From an uncultured Clostridia bacterium (lineage in GTDB: Bacteria; Bacillota; Clostridia; Oscillospirales; Oscillospiraceae): a stretch of DNA of 12,312 bases. Both the position numbers and the translations under genes were made by a program. Shown here piece after piece: positions 6,367-12,312 of the stretch; the first letter of the stretch is position 1; every line of letters starts with the position of its first letter. Below the pieces are notes generated by a model that was not told where the DNA came from, searched no databases, and was given only the letters and a program-made list of their open reading frames with translations. Location of the stretch: the NCBI GenBank assembly GCA_945613045.1, contig CALZAG010000029.1, positions 1 through 12,312 on the forward strand, given 5' to 3'.

Positions 6367-6415
6367 AGGGCGCTGAAGCCTGAGATTTTCATCTCGGTCT
6401 TCAGCGCTCTTTTTT
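6367..6415 (+). terminator. Leader terminator (attenuator) of glnN
   Basis: A 12-bp stem (6367-6378 with 6399-6410, one G-U pair) is extended inside by CC/GG and GAGAT/ATCTC pairing around a TTTC loop, then runs into TTTTTT (6410-6415). It lies downstream of the glnN promoter and upstream of its ribosome site, so unless bypassed it should stop transcription before glnN. This placement indicates regulation by antitermination. Confidence 0.88.
6368..6381 (+). promoter_or_regulatory. Candidate antiterminator hairpin in the glnN leader
   Basis: GGGC (6368-6371) can pair with GCCU (6378-6381, one G-U pair) around a six-base loop GCUGAA. It occupies the 5' arm of the leader terminator and so competes with it. 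Its loop matches the GNUGAW pattern of the hairpin in the opposite leader. A second small hairpin, GAGA/UCUC with a six-base loop (6382-6395), follows directly but lacks the G at loop position 4. Confidence 0.4.
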
Positions 6416-6440
6416 ATTATACTGAAAGGGTGATTTCAAA

Positions 6441-8534
6441 ATGACAGCAGTTCCTGAGTATTTCGGCAGCTTGGTCTTTGACGACAGACAGATGAAGGCA
6501 AGACTTTCCAACGAAGTTTATAACTCACTGAAAAAGACGATAGACGAGGGCTCAAGGCTCGATCCATCCGTTGCCAGCGCAGTCGCGCAGGCAATGAAGG
6601 ACTGGGCAGTCAGTTTGGGCGCGACCCATTTCACTCATTGGTTCCAGCCTTTGACCGGCATCACCGCCGAAAAGCACGACAGCTTTATCGCGCCTGCTCC
6701 TGACGGCGGCATAATCATGGAGTTCTCCGGCAAAGAGCTTATCAAGGGCGAACCCGACGCGTCGAGCTTCCCCTCGGGCGGACTCCGCGCCACCTTTGAG
6801 GCCAGAGGCTACACCGCATGGGATCCTACCTCTTACGCATTCATAAAAGATAAAACCTTATGTATCCCTACTGCCTTCTGCTCATACAGCGGCGAGGCGC
6901 TCGACAAGAAAACCCCTCTCCTTCGCTCCATGGAGGCGCTCAACCGTCAGGCGCTGCGTATCCTCAGACTTTTCGGAGCCGACGGTGTGAAGTGCGTCCG
7001 CTCCTCTGTAGGCCCGGAGCAGGAGTACTTCCTTGTTGACAAACAGCTGTACCTCCGCCGTCCCGACCTTATATATACCGGGCGCACACTGTTCGGTGCA
7101 AAGCCCCCCAAGGGTCAGGAAATGAGCGATCACTACTTCGGTGTGATCCGTCCCAGAGTTCAGGCATACATGAAGGAGCTCAACGAGGAGCTTTGGAAGC
7201 TGGGCATTCTTGCAAAGACCGAGCATAACGAGGTTGCTCCGGCACAGCATGAGCTTGCACCAATTTTCACTACCACAAACATTGCTGCGGACCATAACCA
7301 GCTCACCATGGAGATCATGCAGAAGCTTGCAGAAAAGCACGGACTTGTATGCCTGCTGCATGAGAAGCCCTTCGCTGGCGTTAACGGCAGCGGCAGGCAC
7401 AACAACTGGTCCATAGCCACGGATACAGGCGTAAACCTTTTGTCCCCGGGCGACACTCCGCACGAAAACGCACAGTTTCTGCTGTTCCTGTGCGCGGTCA
7501 TTCAGGCTGTCGATGAGTATCAGGCGCTGCTCAGATGCGCGGTAGCAACCGCCGGCAACGACCACCGTCTCGGAGCAAACGAAGCTCCTCCGGCAGTTGT
7601 ATCCATCTTCCTCGGCGACGAGCTCACAGCCATTCTGGATTCAATAGAAAACGGCACGCCGTACAGCTCTGCTGAAAAATCCAGTATGAAGCTCGGCGTC
7701 CACGTCCTTCCACGCTTTCAGCGCGACACCACCGACCGCAACCGCACCTCGCCTTTTGCCTTCACCGGCAACAAGTTTGAATTCCGCATGCTCGGCTCAT
7801 CAAACTCCATATCCTGCGCGAACATCATGCTCAACGCCGCGGTCGCAGACGTTCTTGAGAAGTATGCCGACGAGCTTGAGGGCAGTTCCGATTTTGATGC
7901 GTCTCTGCACGAGCTTATAAAAAGAAGCATCTCTGAACACAAGCGTATCATCTTCAACGGAAACGGCTATGACGACGCATGGATCAAGGAAGCTACCGAA
8001 GTCCGCGGCCTGCTGAACCTGCGCAGTACAGCCGACGCGATGCCCGCGCTGCTTGAGGAGAAAAACCGCAGTATGCTCATGCATCACCGCATATTCTCCG
8101 AGTCAGAGATCAGATCCCGCTACGAGATCATGCTCGATAACTACTGCAAGACGATAGTTATCGAGGCACGCACCATGTCTGACATGGCAAGCCGCGACAT
8201 TCTGCCGGCCATCGAGGCATACGCAGCGGATCTTGCAGCCGCCGTATCGGCAAAGCAGAGCATCATGCCCGATCTCCCCTGCACTTATGAAAAGAGCCGC
8301 ATACGTAAGCTTTCCATGCTTGTGGATCAGATAGACGATGCTGTCCGCGTTCTTGAGGATGCGCTCATAAGTCTGGGCCTTGTATCCGACGTCACGACGC
8401 AGGCAAATATGATCCGCGACGAAATACTTCCCGACATGAACCTGCTGCGTGCTCCCGTTGATGAAGCAGAGACACTTACCGCAGCAAAGTATTGGCCGTT
8501 CCCGACCTACGGCGAGCTGCTTTTCGGCGTGTAA
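6441..8534 (+). CDS. glnN: Glutamine synthetase type III
   Basis: The protein has 697 residues, in the usual range of 690-730 for type III enzymes and much longer than type I. It makes glutamine from glutamate, ammonia and ATP in the cytoplasm and acts as a large oligomer. Type III signatures include HWFQPLTG (66-73), the [20 protein letters not shown] block (about 112-131), metal ligands in GPEQEYF (191-197), [10 protein letters not shown] (262-271), [10 protein letters not shown] (315-324) and [14 protein letters not shown] (371-384). All core catalytic motifs look intact, in contrast to the GS-like protein at 1558-2769, so this is probably the main glutamine synthetase here. AAAGGGTGA lies just before the ATG. 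It is preceded by a leader terminator and followed after 67 bases, with no terminator, by the Amt-PII gene, so the two are probably one operon. Confidence 0.96.
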   Translation: MTAVPEYFGSLVFDDRQMKARLSNEVYNSLKKTIDEGSRLDPSVASAVAQAMKDWAVSLGATHFTHWFQPLTGITAEKHDSFIAPAPDGGIIMEFSGKELIKGEPDASSFPSGGLRATFEARGYTAWDPTSYAFIKDKTLCIPTAFCSYSGEALDKKTPLLRSMEALNRQALRILRLFGADGVKCVRSSVGPEQEYFLVDKQLYLRRPDLIYTGRTLFGAKPPKGQEMSDHYFGVIRPRVQAYMKELNEELWKLGILAKTEHNEVAPAQHELAPIFTTTNIAADHNQLTMEIMQKLAEKHGLVCLLHEKPFAGVNGSGRHNNWSIATDTGVNLLSPGDTPHENAQFLLFLCAVIQAVDEYQALLRCAVATAGNDHRLGANEAPPAVVSIFLGDELTAILDSIENGTPYSSAEKSSMKLGVHVLPRFQRDTTDRNRTSPFAFTGNKFEFRMLGSSNSISCANIMLNAAVADVLEKYADELEGSSDFDASLHELIKRSISEHKRIIFNGNGYDDAWIKEATEVRGLLNLRSTADAMPALLEEKNRSMLMHHRIFSESEIRSRYEIMLDNYCKTIVIEARTMSDMASRDILPAIEAYAADLAAAVSAKQSIMPDLPCTYEKSRIRKLSMLVDQIDDAVRVLEDALISLGLVSDVTTQANMIRDEILPDMNLLRAPVDEAETLTAAKYWPFPTYGELLFGV

Positions 8535-8601
8535 CTGCCGTTTTGGAGAAATTGAAGAAATAGAGAGTTAAAAGCAAATAGAGAAAGGAGCTGATTTTAC
8601 G

Positions 8602-10332
8602 ATGACGGTTGAGTTTTGGTTTTTGATAGGAGCGGCTTTGGTATTCTGGATGCAGGCGGGCTTTGCAATGGTTGAAACCGGCTTCACGCGAGCAAAAAAT
8701 GCCGGCAATATCATCATGAAAAACCTTATGGATTTTTGCATAGGCACTATAGTGTTTTCCCTGCTCGGCTATACGATCATGATGGGTGAGGATGCGCTCG
8801 GCGGTTTGATTGGTCTGCCTAACCTAAATATGTGGGTAAATTTTAAGGATTTTATCGCAAGCCCCGCCGACGGCAGCTTCACAGGAGCCTCGACTTTCGT
8901 ATTTAATCTTGTTTTCTGTGCAACTACTGCCACAATTGTTTCGGGTGCGATGGCCGAACGTACAAAGTTTTCGGCCTATTGCATCTATTCGGCTGTGATC
9001 TCACTGTTTATATACCCCATCGAGGCTCACTGGGTCTGGGGCGGCGGCTGGCTTGCACAGCTTGGCTTCCATGATTATGCCGGTTCATGTGCCATACACA
9101 TGGTGGGCGGCTTTGCGGCCCTTGTGGGCGCGATCTGCCTTGGCCCACGCCTCGGGAAGTACGTTAAAGACGATAAGGGTAAGGTAATAAAAGTCAACGC
9201 CATTCCCGGACACTCCATAACCCTCGGCGCGCTCGGTGTTTTCATCCTTTGGCTTGGCTGGTACGGCTTCAACGGAGCCGCCGCGACCAGCGCCTCGGAG
9301 CTGTCCTCGATATTTATGACAACTACCATTGCGCCGGCGGCAGCCACGGTCACTACCATGATTTTCACATGGATAAAGAACGGTAAACCCGATGTTTCAA
9401 TGTGCCTTAACGCTTCTTTGGCAGGCCTTGTTGCAATTACCGCCGGATGCGACGCTCTTGACGCTCTTGGCGCGAGTATAGTCGGCATAATCGCCGGCAT
9501 TGTTGTGGTCATTGTTGTTGAGGCTCTTGATCTGAAGCTTCACATTGACGATCCTGTGGGTGCTGTAGGCGTACACTGTGCAAACGGCATCTGGGGCACT
9601 ATAGCTGTCGGTTTGCTGGCAAATCCGGATGCCCCCGCAGGGCTGTCAGGGCTGCTCTACACAGGCTCGGCCTCCCTGCTCGGCATACAGCTTATCGGCG
9701 TCACAGCAATAGCCGTATACTCTGTCGTCGTTATGCTCGTGGTATTTAAGGCTATAGATAAATGCGGCGGACTCAGGACCTCTGTCGAAGACGAGATCAT
9801 AGGACTTGATATTTCTGAACACGGTCTGCCGAGCTCATACCCGGATTTTGCTCCGGCGGTCAACAAGTATTCATCCTACTCTCAAGAAAGCGGCATAACA
9901 GCCGTCACAGGCGATATTCCCGCCGCGGAGGCCGTACCCATCAAGGCGGTGCCTTCCTTCTCAGACAGTACTCAGCCAAAATTTACTAAGGTCGAGATAA
10001 TATGCAAGGAATCTAAATTCGACACGCTTAAAAACGAGATGTCAAAGCTCGGTATAACCGGTATGACCATATCCCACGTGCTCGGATGCGGCGTGCAGGG
10101 AGGGCGGCCTGAATACTACCGCGGCGTTCCTCTTGAAACGAACCTGCTTCCCAAGGTGCAGGTGGATATCGTAGTCAGCAAGGTTCCCGTGCGCAGTGTT
10201 ATTGAAACAGCAAAACGCGTTCTGTACACCGGTCACTACGGCGACGGAAAAATCTTTGTTTACGACGTTGAAAACGTTGTAAAGATCCGCACCGGCGAAG
10301 AGGGATATGAAGCGCTTCAGGATGAGGAATAA
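8602..10332 (+). CDS. amt: Ammonium transporter fused to a C-terminal PII signalling domain
   Basis: The protein has 576 residues. Residues 1 to about 395 form a membrane-embedded Amt channel with multiple hydrophobic helices, the twin pore histidines His166 (AIHMVGG) and His325 (GVHCANG), Asp158, and the gate Phe105 and Phe223. The typical cytoplasmic GLDISEHG tail is at 401-408. After a linker of about 50 residues, residues 461-573 are a complete PII (GlnB/GlnK) domain. Counting PII residue n as n+460, Gln39, Lys58, Gly87 and Lys90 of the ATP/2-oxoglutarate site are kept (Gln499, Lys518, Gly547, Lys550; GDGKIF 547-552). Arg101 is Lys561. The uridylylation site Tyr51 is Leu511 and the T-loop tip is changed, so covalent modification is unlikely. 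The domain probably gates ammonium entry directly in response to nucleotides or 2-oxoglutarate. AAAGGAG lies 11 bases before the ATG. Confidence 0.93.
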   Translation: MTVEFWFLIGAALVFWMQAGFAMVETGFTRAKNAGNIIMKNLMDFCIGTIVFSLLGYTIMMGEDALGGLIGLPNLNMWVNFKDFIASPADGSFTGASTFVFNLVFCATTATIVSGAMAERTKFSAYCIYSAVISLFIYPIEAHWVWGGGWLAQLGFHDYAGSCAIHMVGGFAALVGAICLGPRLGKYVKDDKGKVIKVNAIPGHSITLGALGVFILWLGWYGFNGAAATSASELSSIFMTTTIAPAAATVTTMIFTWIKNGKPDVSMCLNASLAGLVAITAGCDALDALGASIVGIIAGIVVVIVVEALDLKLHIDDPVGAVGVHCANGIWGTIAVGLLANPDAPAGLSGLLYTGSASLLGIQLIGVTAIAVYSVVVMLVVFKAIDKCGGLRTSVEDEIIGLDISEHGLPSSYPDFAPAVNKYSSYSQESGITAVTGDIPAAEAVPIKAVPSFSDSTQPKFTKVEIICKESKFDTLKNEMSKLGITGMTISHVLGCGVQGGRPEYYRGVPLETNLLPKVQVDIVVSKVPVRSVIETAKRVLYTGHYGDGKIFVYDVENVVKIRTGEEGYEALQDEE

Positions 10333-10337
10333 ACAGG

Positions 10338-10357
10338 ACCCGGGCATATGCCCGGGT
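10338..10357. terminator. Perfect palindrome after amt-PII, possible weak terminator
   Basis: A 20-bp perfect palindrome, ACCCGGGCATATGCCCGGGT, begins 6 bases after the amt stop; outer ACAG/CTGT bases could extend the stem. No T-run follows on either strand, so it is not a standard terminator. It may be a leaky terminator, an RNA-stabilising 3' hairpin allowing readthrough into nadE, or a dyad protein site. Confidence 0.5.
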
Positions 10358-10394
10358 ATCTGTACATCATCAGTATTAAGGAAAGGAAAGAATT

Positions 10395-11126
10395 ATGAGA
10401 GACTATAAAGCGGAATTTGAAAGCAGAGTTTCATTTATTAAAGGCATACTGGAGGACAGCGGGGCGAAAGGCATTGTATACGGCAACTCCGGCGGTAAGG
10501 ACTCCGCCCTCGTCGGGATCCTGTGCAAAGCCGCCTGCAGCGACACCGTGGGCATAATAATGCCCTGCTCGTCCAGGAGAAATTACGATATCGACGCAAT
10601 AGACGGCAAGGAAGTCGCCGACTGCTTCGGCATAGAGACCCGTACCGTTGATCTCACGCCGGTCAAGGACGCCTTTGTTGCACAGGTGTCTGCGGCAGCT
10701 TCAGTAACTCCCGCCGCAGATGCGAACATCGCACCCCGGCTAAGAATGGCGGCGCTGTATGCGATTGCCGCCTCCGAGGGCAGGATAGTCGCCGGCACCG
10801 GAAACAGAAGCGAGGCGTACGTTGGATACTTTACAAAGTGGGGCGACGGCGCTCACGATTTTAATCCCATAGCTGACCTCACCGTCACTGAGATATACGA
10901 ATTCCTGCGTTATTTAAAGGCACCGGAGTGCGTCATAAAGAAAGCGCCGTCGGCCGCGCTTTTTGACGGACAGACTGACGAAGGAGAGATGGGCTTTACC
11001 TACGGCAGCCTTGACAAGTATCTGCTTACGGGCAGCACTGACGAAAAAAGCCTTGAAACGATTGAACGTATGCACAGGGCAAGCCAGCACAAGCGCGACG
11101 CTATAAAGTGCTACGGCAATAGTTGA
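10395..11126 (+). CDS. nadE: Ammonia-dependent NAD(+) synthetase
   Basis: The protein has 243 residues, within the usual range for the short, ammonia-using form. It adenylates nicotinate adenine dinucleotide with ATP and amidates it with ammonia, the last step of NAD synthesis, in the cytoplasm. The PP-loop SGGKDS is at 32-37. Other family motifs are NIAPRLRM (111-118, where most relatives read Ala rather than Pro), GTGNRSE (134-140), KWGDGAHDFNPIADL (148-162) and SAALFDGQTDEGEMGF (186-201). No glutaminase domain is attached, so free ammonia is the nitrogen donor, which fits its place after the ammonium transporter. AGGAAAGG precedes the ATG. No clear promoter of its own was seen in the 62 bases upstream, so it may be read from the glnN-amt transcript. 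Confidence 0.93.
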   Translation: MRDYKAEFESRVSFIKGILEDSGAKGIVYGNSGGKDSALVGILCKAACSDTVGIIMPCSSRRNYDIDAIDGKEVADCFGIETRTVDLTPVKDAFVAQVSAAASVTPAADANIAPRLRMAALYAIAASEGRIVAGTGNRSEAYVGYFTKWGDGAHDFNPIADLTVTEIYEFLRYLKAPECVIKKAPSAALFDGQTDEGEMGFTYGSLDKYLLTGSTDEKSLETIERMHRASQHKRDAIKCYGNS

Positions 11127-11138
11127 TTTATCAACGGA

Positions 11139-11179
11139 CGAGCCGCACGCACAGCATCGGTACGAATGCAGACGGCTCG
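11139..11179 (+). other. Imperfect inverted repeat between nadE and ftsZ
   Basis: CGAGCCG (11139-11145) can pair with CGGCTCG (11173-11179) across a 27-base loop, just after the nadE stop and just before the shared terminator. It might be an mRNA 3' end structure. No function is recognised, and a 7-bp match could be chance. Confidence 0.25.
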
Positions 11180-11185
11180 GACAGC

Positions 11186-11223
11186 AACAAACGCCTTCTT
11201 CCGTTTGGAAGAAGGCGTTTGTT
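11186..11223. terminator. Bidirectional terminator between nadE and ftsZ
   Basis: A perfect 17-bp stem (11186-11202 with 11207-11223) closes a GTTT loop. It lies between convergent genes, 59 bases after the nadE stop and 10 bases from the ftsZ stop. The stem ends are A-rich on one side and T-rich on the other, so it should end transcripts from both directions, though the T-runs are short. Confidence 0.85.
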
Positions 11224-11233
11224 ATTGCTAAAA

Positions 11234-12312
11234 TCAGCTATTGGCGTTGAAGATCTTAAAGATACTGTCGAAGGGATCTTCCTCAGCGGGGGCCGGGGAG
11301 GACTCTTCTTTCTTCTCGGCGGCCTTTTCAGACGCCGCGGTAAACATACCCTGCTGTCTTTCAAAAACCGGCTCTGCCTTTGCTGCGGGCTGAGCGGTCT
11401 GCTTAGCAGTAGGGGCTTCTTCAAAGCCGGTGGCGATAACGGTCACGCGGATCTCGTCCTGCATAGACTCGTCGAAGGTAGCGCCGAATATGATATTTGC
11501 ATCGGGGTGAGCTGCCTCCTGAACGAGGTTTGCAGCAGCTTCAACATCCTCAAGCCCCATATCCTCGGAGCCGGTGATGTTGATGAGCACGCCGTGCGCG
11601 CCGTTGATGGAGGTCTCCATGAGGGGGCTTGCGACCGCCATGCGGGCCGCATCCTCAGCCTTGCCCTTGCCTGCCGCACGGCCGACGCCCATATGGGCAA
11701 AGCCGGCATTCTTCATTATGCAGGTAACGTCCGCGAAGTCAAGGTTAATAAAGCCGGTGTTCTTTATAAGGTCGGAAATGCTCGTAACAGCCTGACGCAG
11801 AACATCGTCGGCGATCTCAAAGGCGTTTGCCAGCGTGACCTTCTGGTCGGTGGCATATTTCAAACGATCATTGGGGATTATGAGCAGGGAGTCAACCTTG
11901 CCGAGCATCTCCTTGATGCCCTCGTTTGCCTGATCCATGCGGCGCTTGCCCTCGAATTTAAAAGGCTTGGTTACCACGCCGACGGTGAGTATACCCGCCT
12001 CGCGGGCGATATCCGCAACGGTGGGTGCAGCGCCTGTGCCGGTGCCGCCGCCCATGCCCGCGGTGATGAACACCATATCCGCGTCTTCCATAGACTTGGC
12101 AATATTATTGCGGCTTTCTTCAGCGCTTTTCTTGCCTATTTCGGGATCTGAGCCGGCGCCCTGTCCGTGGGTCAGCTTTTCGCCGATCTGGATCTTCTGA
12201 TCGGCATTGGAGACAGCCAGAGCCTGCTTATCGGTGTTAACTGCAATAAACTCAACGCCCTGAGTTCCGGACTTGACCATTCTGTTTACGACATTGTTAC
12301 CGGCACCGCCGA
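11234..12312 (-). CDS. ftsZ: Cell division protein FtsZ (partial, N-terminus outside window)
   Basis: The frame stays open to the window edge beyond the first internal Met at 12280. The residues before it ([10 protein letters not shown]) are FtsZ sequence, so this is a 3' portion of 358 codons plus stop, not a gene starting at 12280. FtsZ is the tubulin-like GTPase that forms the cytokinetic ring. The tubulin signature [12 protein letters not shown], the T3-T7 region with LLIIPNDRL, and the FINLDFADV helix/T7 segment are all present. After the globular part (about ...[10 protein letters not shown]) comes a roughly 60-residue Ala/Glu/Lys-rich linker. The protein ends in [14 protein letters not shown] instead of the DIPTFLR-type tail that binds FtsA and SepF in Bacillus. 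The gene converges on nadE and shares a terminator with it, and has no functional tie to the nitrogen genes. Confidence 0.96.
   Translation of the reverse strand, partial: GGAGNNVVNRMVKSGTQGVEFIAVNTDKQALAVSNADQKIQIGEKLTHGQGAGSDPEIGKKSAEESRNNIAKSMEDADMVFITAGMGGGTGTGAAPTVADIAREAGILTVGVVTKPFKFEGKRRMDQANEGIKEMLGKVDSLLIIPNDRLKYATDQKVTLANAFEIADDVLRQAVTSISDLIKNTGFINLDFADVTCIMKNAGFAHMGVGRAAGKGKAEDAARMAVASPLMETSINGAHGVLINITGSEDMGLEDVEAAANLVQEAAHPDANIIFGATFDESMQDEIRVTVIATGFEEAPTAKQTAQPAAKAEPVFERQQGMFTAASEKAAEKKEESSPAPAEEDPFDSIFKIFNANS

Larger units (their letters stand above)
6164..6440. promoter_or_regulatory. Divergent control region between GOGAT operon and glnN
   Basis: These 277 bases hold two back-to-back promoters, whose -35 boxes are 41 bases apart, and two leader terminators, one on each strand. 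There is also a 9-bp direct repeat TGCAATTTG at 6271-6279 and 6312-6320, start to start 41 bp, about four helical turns. The first copy touches the minus-strand -35; the second ends 4 bp before the plus-strand -35. The repeat may bind a regulator, but no known operator is recognised. No protein-coding gene beyond two possible tiny leader frames is supported here. Confidence 0.8.

Noticed and set aside
6164..6440. Canonical two-hairpin ANTAR target with A at loop position 1 and G at position 4 in both loops
   Set aside because: I searched both leaders by eye. Only one G4 hexaloop per leader was found, position 1 is G, and the predicted starts leave no room for an upstream hairpin, so I report a variant candidate rather than the described motif.
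6164..6440. T-box, glutamine riboswitch or other large leader riboswitch
   Set aside because: Each leader is only about 80-85 bases from predicted start to ATG and is mostly terminator hairpin, too short for a known aptamer domain.
6882..7565. 227-codon minus-strand open frame inside glnN
   Set aside because: It is antisense to an unambiguous type III glutamine synthetase, with no domain signature or promoter.
11123..12151. 342-codon plus-strand open frame covering the ftsZ region
   Set aside because: It is antisense to ftsZ, runs through the bidirectional terminator, and its translation has no recognisable fold.
11234..12280. Complete ftsZ starting at the Met at 12280
   Set aside because: The frame upstream of that Met encodes the conserved GGAGNN nucleotide-binding loop up to the window edge, so the gene is cut by the window.
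1..12312. Mobile element, prophage, CRISPR or defence system
   Set aside because: No transposase, integrase, Cas protein, regular repeat array or atypical block of base composition was seen; the window reads as core metabolism plus its regulation.

Overview
This window looks like chromosomal DNA of a Gram-positive anaerobe of the class Clostridia, probably Oscillospiraceae/Ruminococcaceae-like. The grounds are AGGAGG-type ribosome binding sites, clostridial-type ANTAR and CsoR proteins, an archaeal-type split glutamate synthase, a type III glutamine synthetase and a Firmicutes-like FtsZ. The taxonomic placement is inference. No phage, IS, CRISPR, tRNA or rRNA signal was seen.

Layout. (1) 1-399, plus strand: the 3' end of a GltD-like flavin/iron-sulfur oxidoreductase, followed by a strong terminator. 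(2) 514-903, plus: a CsoR-family metal-sensing repressor with a His-rich N-terminal extension, ending at a bidirectional terminator. (3) 6163 down to 940, minus: a five-gene operon. In transcription order it encodes a class II glutaminase subunit, the FMN/Fe-S glutamate synthase core, a GXGXG subunit, a short type I glutamine synthetase-like protein lacking a key catalytic Glu, and an ANTAR RNA-binding antiterminator with a degenerate receiver domain. (4) 6164-6440: a divergent control region with two near-consensus promoters, each followed almost at once by an intrinsic terminator in the 5' leader. (5) 6441-10332, plus: type III glutamine synthetase (glnN) and an ammonium transporter fused to a C-terminal PII domain. 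(6) 10395-11126, plus: ammonia-dependent NAD synthetase (nadE). (7) 11234-12312, minus: ftsZ, cut by the window end and unrelated to the rest.

Together, genes 3-6 form an ammonium-assimilation island: uptake (Amt-PII), ammonia to glutamine (GSIII), glutamine to glutamate (split GOGAT), and an ammonia-consuming NAD synthetase.

The most interesting part is the control layer. Both divergent transcripts should begin within a few bases of a terminator hairpin. In both, the 5' arm of that terminator can instead fold into a small 4-bp hairpin with a six-base loop of the form GNUGAW. The operon on one side encodes an ANTAR protein, a family whose known members stop premature termination by binding hexaloop hairpins. 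The ANTAR receiver has lost its phosphorylation site, and its gene directly follows a GS-like protein that may be a poor enzyme. This suggests, as hypothesis only, a nitrogen-responsive antitermination circuit in which the GS-like protein or another non-phosphorylation signal controls the ANTAR protein, which then opens both operons.
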